From: Bacteroidota bacterium | GTDB taxonomy: Bacteria > Bacteroidota > Bacteroidia > B-17B0 > Aurantibacillaceae | Direction of reading: 5' to 3' | DNA: 64,000 nucleotides | Assembly (NCBI GenBank): GCA_017303905.1 | Contig: JAFLBH010000004.1 | Coordinates: 310,001 to 374,000 of the forward strand | Shown: positions 43,016 to 51,438 of the stretch, piece after piece | How the letters are laid out: every line of letters begins with the position of its first letter | Numbering within the stretch: position 1 is the stretch's first letter | Translations under genes and position numbers: made by a program | Notes under the pieces: generated by a model | What the model saw: the letters and a program-made list of their open reading frames with translations, nothing else | Database searches by the model: none | Told to the model about the DNA's origin: nothing

Positions 43016-44125
43016 TTATTTGAATATTTCATTTAGCTTCTGCTCTAAAGCCGGTCCGCGTAAGTTTTTATCCAAAATTTTACCATCCCTGTCAATCAAC
43101 AGGTTTTGAGGAATACTCGTTATATTATAGATTTTTCCAACCTCGTTACCCCAGCCTTTTAAGTCACTCACATGATCCCAGGTTAACTGATCTTTTTGAA
43201 CAGCATCTAACCATTTTTCTTTACTTTGGTCAAACGAAACTCCTAAAACGGTAAATCCTTTGTCTTTGTATTTTTGATACGCCGCAACCACATTTGGATT
43301 TTCTGCACGGCATGGTCCGCACCAGCTGGCCCAAAAATCAACCAATACAACGCGCCCTTTATAATCCGATAATTTGATAGGCTTACCATCTGCTGTGTTT
43401 TGTGTAAAGTTGGTTGCTTTATACCCAATTGAAGTTCCTCTTAAATTGTCCAAACGTTCTTGAGCAAGCTTACCAAATTTAGTTTGCATGGCTGCCTTAT
43501 CCATGAGAGCAATGGCTTCCTCTACTTCCTGCATGGTGAAGTTAGGATTAGCGAATTCTGCATAAATGATGTAACCGCTTACCGGTGATTTTGGATGATC
43601 CTTAATAAATTTCTTTAATCCGTCTTTTACCCCTTTGGTTAACTGTTCGAACTCAGCTTGCTTTGCTTGCATGGTAGCCATGTCGTTATTAGAACGCGCC
43701 ACGTTATACTGTGAAACCAATTCCTGTTGCTGCATGCTGAAAACCGTCATCATAATGCGGTAATCTTCATAATCCTTCTGACTTTGACCGCCCTTTACTT
43801 TTAAGTTCTGAAGCGAATCCATGTTCATTTCAACAGTGGTTTTACCGGCATCTACATAAAATACAATATTGGGCTGAGTATTTGGGTTTGGAGTGAATGT
43901 TAACCAATACATATTCGGTTCTTGGCTCTTTGAACTGAACTTAAATTTTCCACCCTCTACTTTAGCTGAATCGGTATGAAAATCTTCTCCCCATTTGTGA
44001 TTTAAATAAATGTAACGGTTTGTATAGTTCTTAACGCTGCCTTCTACTGTAAAAGCGAAAGGTTTTTGAGCCATGATGGCGCCTCCTAAAAAAGCAGCTA
44101 ATAGTATCGATTGTATTCTGTTCAT
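43016..44125 (-). CDS. TlpA-family thioredoxin with N-terminal DUF4369
   Basis: A 369-residue periplasmic protein (signal peptide to about residue 19). The DUF4369 domain (about 25-120: FAFTVEGSVKNYTNRYIYLNHKWGEDFHTDSAKVEGGKFKFSSKS) is the domain that Bacteroidota place before TlpA/ResA-type thioredoxins. After a helical linker the AhpC-TSA/TlpA domain begins at about 230: LSDYKGRVVLVDFWASWCGPCRAENPNVVAAYQKYKDKG, active site CGPC. It is a membrane-side or periplasmic thiol-disulfide reductase. Own promoter at 44139-44166. Confidence 0.93.
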   Translation of the reverse strand: MNRIQSILLAAFLGGAIMAQKPFAFTVEGSVKNYTNRYIYLNHKWGEDFHTDSAKVEGGKFKFSSKSQEPNMYWLTFTPNPNTQPNIVFYVDAGKTTVEMNMDSLQNLKVKGGQSQKDYEDYRIMMTVFSMQQQELVSQYNVARSNNDMATMQAKQAEFEQLTKGVKDGLKKFIKDHPKSPVSGYIIYAEFANPNFTMQEVEEAIALMDKAAMQTKFGKLAQERLDNLRGTSIGYKATNFTQNTADGKPIKLSDYKGRVVLVDFWASWCGPCRAENPNVVAAYQKYKDKGFTVLGVSFDQSKEKWLDAVQKDQLTWDHVSDLKGWGNEVGKIYNITSIPQNLLIDRDGKILDKNLRGPALEQKLNEIFK

Positions 44126-44138
44126 AATTGAATTTTAA

Positions 44139-44166
44139 CAAATTTAAAAACATTAAATATAAGCAA
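44139..44166 (-). promoter_or_regulatory. Promoter of the DUF4369-TlpA gene
   Basis: On the minus strand TTG at 44164-44166, a 17-base spacer and a perfect -7 box TAAATTTG (44139-44146). The -7 box lies about 14 bases before the start codon, so the leader is short. Confidence 0.75.
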
Positions 44167-44236
44167 TAATCGCTTAAGTTTTTTTAACAGCAAATATTGT
44201 TCCGCAATTAAAAGCCTATAACGCTTTTAACAGAAA

Positions 44237-45178
44237 TTAATTATGTACGGGAGTGTATTTATGGATATCAGACAAATTGATGAGTATATGTCCGTCATTG
44301 TCAGAATCTTGTTTTACAGGCACAAATTTGGCCTTATCCACAAAATCAGATGCTTTATAAGACATACGTGAATAAACGTTTTGAGAATAAGTATCGTTGA
44401 TGGCTTTGATCAGGATAATTAGTTCTGCGTCACGCTTCACCAATTCCTCGGATGTTAAATTATACATAGGACTTTGCTCATCGATGGGATGAACGATGGT
44501 CCAACTTAGAGTTAGAAAATTAATTTTATTCCTCTCCAAATTTAAACCGTTAAATTCTCTTTTATTGGTTTCCAGATTGGTGTAAGACAACACAACGCTT
44601 GCTTCAATTTCAATTAACTCATTCTGTTTAGAGTTGGCGATTCTAAACATCAATCCTTTTCCTTCTTTGTATGGAGATATCAATACATTTTCACTATAAA
44701 TCAAAGCTGCTTTAGGTCGGGAAAAGCGTCCGTAAATAACCCCGGTTGCCAAGGCAAAACCTAATAAACCACACAAAGATTCGATGGCGGCTACTGTACT
44801 TACATGATTGGCATTGGGGTATACATGCCCATATCCTACCGTAGTGAGTGTTTGCGCGCTAAAGAAGAATAAATCCATAAACCGATCCGGACCGGTAAAC
44901 CCCTCTATACCGCCGAAATGCTCATAACCTAAGGCAAAATAAATGCAAGCAAACAGTGTATTTACCAATACATAAAAAGCAAGAATTACAATCAAAAGCT
45001 TTGTCCAACTAGTGGTTATAAGCCAATGATAAACATCTATATTATCATAACTTCGCAAGCCCTTACGGCGCACATTAACGGTACCGTCTTTATTCAAAAA
45101 ACGAACGTTATTATTGTACGACTTGGTGCCAAAACCCAATTCCACCTGCTCGTGACTTTTGTTACTTTTCGCTTGCAT
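44237..45178 (-). CDS. Inward-rectifier potassium channel, KirBac type
   Basis: A 313-residue channel subunit. Two membrane helices (about 57-84 and 127-146) flank the pore loop FFFSAQTLTTVGYGHVYP with the potassium selectivity filter TVGYG. The C-terminal cytosolic Ig-like domain begins SRPKAALIYSENVLISPYKEGKGLMFRIANSKQNELIEIEASVVLSY and contains the HPIDEQSPMYNLTSEEL segment found in Kir/KirBac proteins. It should form a tetramer. It is divergent from the SCO gene with 23 bases between start codons. Confidence 0.95.
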   Translation of the reverse strand: MQAKSNKSHEQVELGFGTKSYNNNVRFLNKDGTVNVRRKGLRSYDNIDVYHWLITTSWTKLLIVILAFYVLVNTLFACIYFALGYEHFGGIEGFTGPDRFMDLFFFSAQTLTTVGYGHVYPNANHVSTVAAIESLCGLLGFALATGVIYGRFSRPKAALIYSENVLISPYKEGKGLMFRIANSKQNELIEIEASVVLSYTNLETNKREFNGLNLERNKINFLTLSWTIVHPIDEQSPMYNLTSEELVKRDAELIILIKAINDTYSQNVYSRMSYKASDFVDKAKFVPVKQDSDNDGHILINLSDIHKYTPVHN

Positions 45179-45195
45179 ACTTTTGCGTAACTTTG
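45157..45195 (+). promoter_or_regulatory. Tandem -7 boxes of the SCO gene, overlapping the Kir start codon
   Basis: TTTTG (45157-45161), then TACTTTTG at 45178-45185 (spacer 16) and TAACTTTG at 45188-45195, ten bases on. Both boxes fit TAnnTTTG. The first overlaps the Kir start codon on the other strand, and the second leaves only six bases before the SCO ATG, so the SCO transcript is nearly or wholly leaderless. Confidence 0.6.
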
Positions 45196-45201
45196 TGAAT
45201 T

Positions 45202-45864
45202 ATGTCCAAAGTTAAACTTTCTTATTTACTATTATTAGTAGTTCCGTTATTATTGGTGGTTTGGTTTTTTTACAATAAAAACCAGAACAAACCGCTGCGT
45301 TCATTACCTTTTTACGGACCAAAACGAGCGTTAAAGATTAATGATACAACGTATCACACCATCCCGCCATTCTTTTTCATCAATCAATACAATCAAAAAA
45401 TTACAGAAGCCGATGTAAAAGGAAAAGTATACGTAACCGATTATTTTTTCACTACCTGCCAATCTATTTGTCCGGTGATGAGTACCAGTTTAGAACGCGT
45501 TTACAAGGAGTTTCACAGTCGCGGTGATTTTATGATACTTTCACATACGGTAGATCCTGAAACCGATTCGGTGGCACAATTGTTGAGTTATGCAAAATTA
45601 CATGGCGTAAAAGATGCTAAGTGGATGTTTGTGACCGGAGAAAAAAAACATTTATATGAAGTAGCGCGCAAAGGCTATTTATTAAATGCGGAAGAAGGCG
45701 ACGGTGGTGCAGAAGATTTCATCCACACACAAAACTTTGCTTTAATTGATAAAGAAAGACACATCAGAGGTTTTTACGATGGAACTGACAGCACTGATGT
45801 AAACAATTTGATTACTGATATTAAATTATTGTTGCAAGAGTATGATTTCAAAGCAAAAAATTAA
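45202..45864 (+). CDS. SCO1/SenC-family copper/thiol protein
   Basis: A 220-residue protein with an N-terminal membrane anchor (LSYLLLLVVPLLLVVWFF) and a thioredoxin-fold periplasmic domain. The metal-binding motif is FFTTCQSICPVMS (CxxxC) with the distal His in DFIHTQNFALID. SCO proteins deliver copper to the CuA site of cytochrome c oxidase or reduce its thiols. The second gene, at 45842, overlaps it by 23 bases and is a TlpA-like reductase that may keep its cysteines reduced. Confidence 0.95.
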   Translation: MSKVKLSYLLLLVVPLLLVVWFFYNKNQNKPLRSLPFYGPKRALKINDTTYHTIPPFFFINQYNQKITEADVKGKVYVTDYFFTTCQSICPVMSTSLERVYKEFHSRGDFMILSHTVDPETDSVAQLLSYAKLHGVKDAKWMFVTGEKKHLYEVARKGYLLNAEEGDGGAEDFIHTQNFALIDKERHIRGFYDGTDSTDVNNLITDIKLLLQEYDFKAKN

Positions 45865-46330
45865 ACTAACAGTCTTTGGATTACTCTTTGTTGGATTTGC
45901 CACTGCGCAAAACAAACCTTCTGTTTACAAAATTGATGATTTACTAAAACGAATTCATAACAATAGTGATACGATTTATGTGATTAATTTTTGGGCCACC
46001 TGGTGCAAGCCTTGTGTTCAGGAATTACCTGACTTTGAGAAATTAGGTTTGGAAACTAAAAACACGAAGGTGAAAGTGCTATTGGTGAGTATGGATTTTA
46101 AAGAAAACTTAAACGATAAAGTGTTTCCATTTTTGCAAAAAAACAATTACAAAACCGAGTGCGTATTGTTAGATGAAATAGACGGTAATAGTTTTATTAA
46201 TAAAGTAAATCCAAAGTGGAGCGGCGCTATTCCTGCTACCTATGTCACCAAACAAAACAAGAAGCTGGAAGAATTTGTTGAGAAAAAGTTACATTACGAA
46301 GAAATCAAAGAAATTTTAGGAAAATTTTAG
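45842..46330 (+). CDS. TlpA-like thiol-disulfide oxidoreductase
   Basis: A 162-residue exported thioredoxin-fold protein with a signal peptide (FATAQ). Active site VINFWATWCKPCVQELPDFEKLG (CKPC), then AIPATYVTKQNKK with the cis-Pro. Its start overlaps the end of the SCO gene by 23 bases, so they are translationally coupled. A role in reducing the SCO or cytochrome oxidase cysteines is inferred. Confidence 0.93.
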   Translation: MISKQKIKLTVFGLLFVGFATAQNKPSVYKIDDLLKRIHNNSDTIYVINFWATWCKPCVQELPDFEKLGLETKNTKVKVLLVSMDFKENLNDKVFPFLQKNNYKTECVLLDEIDGNSFINKVNPKWSGAIPATYVTKQNKKLEEFVEKKLHYEEIKEILGKF

Positions 46331-46339
46331 ATTCAAATA

Positions 46340-46362
46340 AACAAACTGATGACCAGTTTGTT
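46340..46362 (+). terminator. Hairpin after the SCO-TlpA pair
   Basis: A perfect 9-bp stem AACAAACTG / CAGTTTGTT (46340-46348, 46354-46362), loop ATGAC, nine bases after the stop. The U-run is poor, so termination is plausible but not certain. Confidence 0.5.
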
Positions 46363-46455
46363 ATATACTCAACGTTCAAAATACATTTATTGTCGATTAC
46401 TGAGCTTAATCACATTTTAATTCGTTAAAATATCAAAAAGCCTTGTAATTTTTAG

Positions 46456-46463
46456 TATCTTTG
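46456..46463 (+). promoter_or_regulatory. -7 box of rpoD
   Basis: TATCTTTG matches TAnnTTTG exactly, 39 bases before the start codon. A clear -33 element was not found. Confidence 0.6.
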
Positions 46464-46502
46464 CACGTTTATTAGAGAAACCAACGTTTTTATTTTTATT
46501 AG

Positions 46503-47366
46503 ATGAGACAGCTCAAAATTACCAAATCAATCACCAACCGTGAAAGTGCCTCTTTAGACAAATACCTTCAGGAAATAGGCCGCGAAGAACTCATTACCGC
46601 AGAGGAAGAAGTTCATTTGGCAAAAAAAATCAAAGAAGGCGACCAGAGAGCACTTGAAAAGTTGACGAGAGCAAACTTACGTTTCGTTGTTTCCGTAGCA
46701 AAACAATACCAAAATCAAGGGTTAAGCCTACCCGACCTTATCAATGAAGGTAATTTAGGTTTAATTAAAGCCGCTAAGCGATTTGACGAAACCCGCGGTT
46801 TTAAATTTATTTCTTATGCTGTATGGTGGATTCGTCAGAGTATCCTTCAGGCTTTGGCCGAACAATCACGTATTGTACGTTTACCTTTAAATCAGGTAGG
46901 TTCGTTAAACAAAATCAATAAGGCTTACTCTAAATTAGAACAGGAATTTGAACGTGAACCAAGCGCGGAAGAATTAGCTGAGATTTTAGATTTACCAATC
47001 GACAAAGTTGCTGATACCATGAAAGTGAGCGGTCGCCATGTAAGTATGGACGCGCCTTTCGCTAACGGGGAAGAAAGCTCTTTATTAGATGTATTAATTA
47101 ATCATGATTCGCCAAAAGCGGATAACGGTTTAATTAATGAGTCATTATCAAAAGAAATCGACCGTGCATTATCAACCTTAACCGAAAGAGAACGCGATGT
47201 GGTGAAGTTGTTTTTCGGAATAGGAATGAACCATGGCTTAACATTGGAAGAAATTGGTGATAAATTTGATTTAACCCGCGAACGCGTACGTCAAATCAAA
47301 GAAAAAGCCATCCGTCGTTTACGCCATAGCTCCCGTAGCAAATTGCTACAACAGTACTTAGGTTAG
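46503..47366 (+). CDS. rpoD: Primary sigma factor (RpoD, Bacteroidota type)
   Basis: A 287-residue vegetative sigma factor. Region 1.2 ([27 protein letters not shown]) follows directly on a short N-terminus, and region 1.1 and the non-conserved region are absent, as is usual in Bacteroidota. Region 2 ([66 protein letters not shown]), region 3 ([18 protein letters not shown]) and region 4 ([50 protein letters not shown]) are complete. Its use explains the TAnnTTTG/TTG promoters in the window. Confidence 0.98.
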   Translation: MRQLKITKSITNRESASLDKYLQEIGREELITAEEEVHLAKKIKEGDQRALEKLTRANLRFVVSVAKQYQNQGLSLPDLINEGNLGLIKAAKRFDETRGFKFISYAVWWIRQSILQALAEQSRIVRLPLNQVGSLNKINKAYSKLEQEFEREPSAEELAEILDLPIDKVADTMKVSGRHVSMDAPFANGEESSLLDVLINHDSPKADNGLINESLSKEIDRALSTLTERERDVVKLFFGIGMNHGLTLEEIGDKFDLTRERVRQIKEKAIRRLRHSSRSKLLQQYLG

Positions 47367-47394
47367 TTTTAGTTTTTATTATTTAAAAGCCCTG

Positions 47395-47418
47395 AGGTTT
47401 AAATACTTCGGGGCTTTT
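47395..47418 (+). terminator. Terminator after rpoD
   Basis: AAAAGCCC / GGGCTTTT arms (47395-47402 and 47411-47418 approximately) plus a T-run, about 28 bases after the stop. Confidence 0.75.
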
Positions 47419-47487
47419 TGTTTACCCCTTCCCTAACTTTTAACCCTCCCTTAATCATTCCTTAACACCTTACCCAACTTTTGGCAT

Positions 47488-47528
47488 TAGGTTTGCGTAC
47501 GGTAAAGTAGAAAGTCACTTTACCGTAC
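47488..47528 (+). promoter_or_regulatory. Promoter followed at once by a perfect 12-bp inverted repeat
   Basis: TAGGTTTG (47488-47495) matches the -7 consensus. The perfect inverted repeat GTACGGTAAAGT / ACTTTACCGTAC (47497-47508 and 47517-47528), with an 8-base spacer, begins at the expected transcription start. The hairpin would form the first 32 bases of the mRNA or act as an operator; it is 39 bases ahead of the next gene. Confidence 0.65.
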
Positions 47529-47567
47529 TTCTATAAAGAAAAAAGATTACTATAAAAATTAGAAACT

Positions 47568-47765
47568 ATGAATACAACGCAAGCGATAGTGCTATTGAAA
47601 AACGGAACCAAAAAATTCGGTTCTATTATTAATTCTGAATTAAACGGAACTATTTTATTTATTGCCGGAGATGAATCGCTTTTTCTCGATAATGAAAAGG
47701 CAAGTCAATTAATACAATACATTCCGGTTGAAGATATCGAGTCTATCGACACTTATTTGAAATAA
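47568..47765 (+). CDS. Small hypothetical protein behind a structured leader
   Basis: A 65-residue soluble protein: TTQAIVLLKNGTKKFGSIINSELNGTILFIAGD..., ending IPVEDIESIDTYLK. The alternation of short strands with LKNGTKKFG near the start and a final I-x(n)-IESID looks like a small beta-barrel of the SH3/Sm type, but this is only a visual impression. It has a promoter and hairpin leader of its own and is convergent with the RluA gene, with a 13-base overlap of the ends. The function is unknown. Confidence 0.7.
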   Translation: MNTTQAIVLLKNGTKKFGSIINSELNGTILFIAGDESLFLDNEKASQLIQYIPVEDIESIDTYLK

Positions 47766-48451
47766 TTCCATACCGGATCGTTCATTAACGGTGCGGCTTT
47801 CACAATCACCTCTTCCTTTTTTACAGGATGCATGAATTGCAGCTGATAGGCATGCAAATGTATCGACCCGTCTTTATTGGTTCTATCGAAACCATATTTT
47901 AAGTCGCCCTTAATCGGACAACCAATGGCAGATAATTGCGCGCGGATTTGATGATGTCTGCCTGTCAGCAGTTTTATCTCCAACAAATGATACGTATCAC
48001 TCGATTTAATGTACTTATAAATTAACTCCGACTTCAATCCATCTTTCACCGGTTTTTCATGCGCTTTGGATTTATTAAGCTTTTCATTCTTCAATAAATA
48101 ATGAATCAAATGATCTTCGGTTTTTGCAGGCTTATTTTTAACCACCGCCCAATACGTTTTTTGTAAATCCTTTTCGCGTATCATTTCATTAAAGCGTGAT
48201 AAGCCCTTACTCGTTTTTGCAAAGATGACTAATCCTGATACCGGCCTGTCCAAACGATGGATGACGCCCATAAAAACATTTCCGGGTTTGTTATCTCTTT
48301 CCTTAATATAGTTCTTCAACTTCTCGCTTAGTGGCATATCACCGGTTTTATCGCCCTGCACAATTTCTCCGGGTAATTTATTTATAATAAGGATGTGATT
48401 GTCTTCGTAAACAATCTGTTCTTTATGAATTGTATTTTGCAGTGGGTTCAA
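47753..48451 (-). CDS. RluA-family pseudouridine synthase
   Basis: A 232-residue enzyme that converts uridine to pseudouridine in rRNA or tRNA. It has ILIINKLPGEIVQGDKTGD, the catalytic Asp in VIHRLDRPVSGLVIFAKTSKGLSRFNEMI (HRLDR.xSG), and LLTGRHHQIRAQLSAIGCPIKGDLKYG. It lacks an N-terminal S4 domain, like the short RluC/RluD-type and TruC-like proteins. No ATG is available: an upstream stop is followed by TTG at 48451, which is taken as the start. A G-rich heptamer array (48454-48500) lies immediately upstream. Confidence 0.9.
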   Translation of the reverse strand: MNPLQNTIHKEQIVYEDNHILIINKLPGEIVQGDKTGDMPLSEKLKNYIKERDNKPGNVFMGVIHRLDRPVSGLVIFAKTSKGLSRFNEMIREKDLQKTYWAVVKNKPAKTEDHLIHYLLKNEKLNKSKAHEKPVKDGLKSELIYKYIKSSDTYHLLEIKLLTGRHHQIRAQLSAIGCPIKGDLKYGFDRTNKDGSIHLHAYQLQFMHPVKKEEVIVKAAPLMNDPVWNYFK

Positions 48452-48453
48452 AA

Positions 48454-48500
48454 GTTAGGATTTAGGGGGTTAGGATATAGGAGTTAGGGGTTAGGGGTTC
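48454..48500. repeat. Degenerate G-rich heptanucleotide array at the 5' end of the RluA gene
   Basis: About six or seven units of the type GTTAGGA/GTTAGGG, with one or two irregular spacers, end three bases before the TTG start of the RluA gene. A related unit (GTTGGGA) is repeated at 53367-53396. Confidence 0.6.
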
Positions 48501-48581
48501 TGAAAAAAATTAGGTTTACATTTTTACAAATAAGCATATTACTTTCATTTCATTTATTCTCCGATACTAAATCCTGTCTCC

Positions 48582-49904
48582 TTAATCCTTTCCTACTGCA
48601 GCTTTAATAATATCTTCATAAACTGTTGTCCATCCCTTCCATTCATCAACACTTCCCATTGTATCATTATGTATAATGGTGACTAATTCACCCTGATGTT
48701 TCTTTACTTCATCAATAATTGGTTTTACATAATTCATCGCAGTACTCACATCGGCTTTATTAGTAAATTTTAGTGTAGTTTCAACGATGCAGAAGGGATG
48801 AATAGTAAGATTCGTTTCTTCTTCCGAATCCAAATCATACCAAACATACGGCATACAATAGGAGGCTCTGAAACCATTGTAATTTCCATAACCCATCGAA
48901 TAATCATTTGCTATGCCGGCTTGCAATAAAGCCTGATAGGTTTCAGGAAAAGAAATCATTGAAAAATGTTGCCGGCTGTTTTTAATATCTCTATGCGTAA
49001 TATTCGCCAACCTGTTGATTTCAATTTTCAACTGATTTAAATTATTATTGGAACGATACGACGGATGAATACCAATCTTAGCATAATCTGCTAAATGCTT
49101 TATCAATACCTGAAAATCCTTATTGTTAGCAGGATGATTTTTATCGTTCACACCATAATCACCCAACAAAAAAAAGTACATCACTTTTATATTATACTTC
49201 TTCTGCACTTCCAGTAAAAACGAATAGGAATCAAACGGATCAACCATTTTATTCATCACCACTTTAGAACGTTCTAAAATTTCACTGAAACTAAACTTGG
49301 AAAGACTTTTCAAAAAACCTCCCAATGAGCGCATGATACCTTTGAACTTAAACTTATATGCGTTATCAATATCAACTGTAGATAAAAAACTAAAATGATG
49401 CTGCTTGAATTCTATTCCCGGATAACTTTGAGAGATTAAGTTTTTTATTTGCGCAAACCATTCGTTTACCAATGGAAACTGAATGAAATCATACTGAAAC
49501 GCCAAACTGCTTTTCACATCGAAACGATTGTATTTATCTTGTTTAAAAGGTAAATACTCCTCGTAGCGGCTCAATAACCAAAAGGCCGCTGATAATATAT
49601 CAAATGGTATTTGTCCGGAATTTTTAAAAAAAATCCGTTTATATACTTCGTGATTATGAACTTCGATGTGATGATCTTTTACCCCGTACTCAAATAATAA
49701 ACCGGATGGAATTATTTTAATACTTTCCTTTACAAACTTCTGTGAAGAGTAATTAATCTTTACCGAATTATGTTGCTCAAACAATACCGGGTTTTGCGTG
49801 ATGGAAAAATCCAATCCCAAATAATCCTTTATTAAAATATTGAGGATAAATTTTAAACGCGGACTACTCTTCTCAGAATATATGAGCACGGTTGTTTGCA
49901 CCAT
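48582..49904 (-). CDS. Polysaccharide deacetylase-family protein (DUF7033 N-terminal region)
   Basis: A 440-residue cytosolic-looking protein. The N-terminal half (residues 1-170) matches the DUF7033-like region (FDILSAAFWLLSRYEEYLPFKQDKYNRFD). The C-terminal half has the deacetylase layout of the CE4-like fold: FLSTVDIDNAYKFKFKG (the TxDxD type metal-binding start), YFFLLGDYGVNDKNHPANNKDFQ, IGIHPSYRSN, RQHFSMISFPETYQALLQAGIANDYSMGYGNYNGFRASYC. Some catalytic positions are degenerate against classical NodB deacetylases, so activity is uncertain. It may act on an envelope glycan. Confidence 0.82.
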   Translation of the reverse strand: MVQTTVLIYSEKSSPRLKFILNILIKDYLGLDFSITQNPVLFEQHNSVKINYSSQKFVKESIKIIPSGLLFEYGVKDHHIEVHNHEVYKRIFFKNSGQIPFDILSAAFWLLSRYEEYLPFKQDKYNRFDVKSSLAFQYDFIQFPLVNEWFAQIKNLISQSYPGIEFKQHHFSFLSTVDIDNAYKFKFKGIMRSLGGFLKSLSKFSFSEILERSKVVMNKMVDPFDSYSFLLEVQKKYNIKVMYFFLLGDYGVNDKNHPANNKDFQVLIKHLADYAKIGIHPSYRSNNNLNQLKIEINRLANITHRDIKNSRQHFSMISFPETYQALLQAGIANDYSMGYGNYNGFRASYCMPYVWYDLDSEEETNLTIHPFCIVETTLKFTNKADVSTAMNYVKPIIDEVKKHQGELVTIIHNDTMGSVDEWKGWTTVYEDIIKAAVGKD

Positions 49905-49923
49905 ATAAAATTAGGAAAAGCAC

Positions 49924-49947
49924 AAAAAAAGGGCACAGGGCCCTTTT
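49924..49947 (-). terminator. Terminator after the phosphohexomutase gene
   Basis: A GC-rich hairpin (AAAAGGGC / GCCCTTTT arms) followed by a T-run on the minus strand, about 25 bases after the stop at 49972. Confidence 0.65.
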
Positions 49948-49971
49948 AAAATTATAAACACTGTAAAGTGA

Positions 49972-51378
49972 TTAACCTAATAAGGTATCCTGAGCTGCCT
50001 TCAGGATTTTACGCGTGTTTTCAATCGTATCACTTTCAGCATAGATTCTAAGAACAGGTTCAGTTCCGCTGGCGCGAATCATCATCCATTGATCGTTTTC
50101 AAAATAATACTTCCAACCATCGATGGTTTCCAATTTTTCAACCTTATAAGAGCCAAAGCTTTTGTATTTATCTTCCTTACACTCTTTAATGATTCTTTGT
50201 TTAACCACTTCATCCAAATGCAAATCGTTACGCTCATATACAAAACGACCGGTTAACTTATATAAGTCGTCGATTAGCTGTTCTAATGTTTTACCGCTCT
50301 TTGCCATGTATTCCCAAATGGTTAAACCCATCCAAATACCATCACGCTCCGGAATGTGTCCTTTAATGGCAATACCTCCACTCTCTTCACCTCCCAACAA
50401 AACATCTTCCGTTACCATATAACCGGCAATGTATTTAAATCCAATTTGCGTAATGGTTAAAGGTAATTTATAGGCTTCCGCTAATTTCTTCACGCGCGGA
50501 GTTACCGAGAATGCACAAATCAATTTTCCGTTGTACTTTTTCTCCTCCACTAAATATTTTATCAATAACAAAATGATGTGGTGAGAGTCCACAAAGTTTC
50601 CTTTGCTGTCGTATAATCCAATCCGGTCGGCATCACCATCGGTACATAAACCACAATTAATTTTTCCGTCCTTCTTTATTAATTCACTAAACTCTAATAA
50701 ATTTTTATGAATCGGTTCCGGTGCTTGTCCGTGAAACCCGGGATTATTATCATTATGTAAATGCACAATATCCGGAAACAAACGCTTCATAATGCGCTGA
50801 CCGGCTCCGTACATACTGTCATAAGCCAATTTTAAATTCGAATTCTTAATAGCTTTGATGTCGAAATGCTCTTCCACATGTTTTAAATACATATCCTCCA
50901 GCGGAGCAATTTCTAATAAGCCTTTAGATTTTGCATCATTTAAATCAACCGCATTGTAATTGATAGTGCATTTATCAGGAATTATATCTTCTACTTCTTG
51001 TATTTTCTCAGGTACTAATGGTCCGCCATAATGACCCTTTAGTTTAAATCCATTATAAGAAGGCGGATTGTGACTTGCCGTGATGATAACTCCTAAAGAA
51101 GCTTTTAATTTGAGTGCCCCCAAAGAAACCATAGGTGTACTCACGAAATCCTTCGCTAAATAAACTTTAATGTTTTTGGCGATACAAACTTTAGCAACTG
51201 TTTCAGCAAATAATTCTCCGGCGAAACGGCAATCATGTCCCACAACAATACTTGGCTTATCGAAATTTTTCAATAACCAATTAGCCGTTGCTTCAGTTAC
51301 ACGCGCTACATTTTCTTCCGTAAAATCTTTTGCGATAATGGCTCTCCAGCCGTCGGTTCCAAACTTAATTTTTGTCAT
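49972..51378 (-). CDS. Phosphoglucomutase/phosphomannomutase family
   Basis: A 468-residue alpha-D-phosphohexomutase. The active-site phosphoserine loop is VIITASHNPPSYNGFKLKG (TASHNP), the metal loop is CTDGDADRIGLYD (DGDADR), the sugar-binding loop is VLLGGEESGGIAIKGHIPERDGI (GEESG), and the C-terminal phosphate loop ASGTEPVLRIYAES is intact. It interconverts hexose 1- and 6-phosphates (glucose or mannose; possibly glucosamine). It feeds envelope sugar synthesis and glycogen. The substrate preference is not visible. Confidence 0.95.
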   Translation of the reverse strand: MTKIKFGTDGWRAIIAKDFTEENVARVTEATANWLLKNFDKPSIVVGHDCRFAGELFAETVAKVCIAKNIKVYLAKDFVSTPMVSLGALKLKASLGVIITASHNPPSYNGFKLKGHYGGPLVPEKIQEVEDIIPDKCTINYNAVDLNDAKSKGLLEIAPLEDMYLKHVEEHFDIKAIKNSNLKLAYDSMYGAGQRIMKRLFPDIVHLHNDNNPGFHGQAPEPIHKNLLEFSELIKKDGKINCGLCTDGDADRIGLYDSKGNFVDSHHIILLLIKYLVEEKKYNGKLICAFSVTPRVKKLAEAYKLPLTITQIGFKYIAGYMVTEDVLLGGEESGGIAIKGHIPERDGIWMGLTIWEYMAKSGKTLEQLIDDLYKLTGRFVYERNDLHLDEVVKQRIIKECKEDKYKSFGSYKVEKLETIDGWKYYFENDQWMMIRASGTEPVLRIYAESDTIENTRKILKAAQDTLLG

Positions 51379-51438
51379 AATGAAAATCAGAAGTCTAAAG
51401 ATAATAAATAGCCTCTAATTGGAATAATTAAAGCGGGA

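Noticed and set aside
48450..48510. GGGTTAG-like array read as a telomere or replication origin
   Set aside because: The units are degenerate heptamers, there are no DnaA-box clusters or dnaA/gyr genes, and a similar repeat is in coding sequence.
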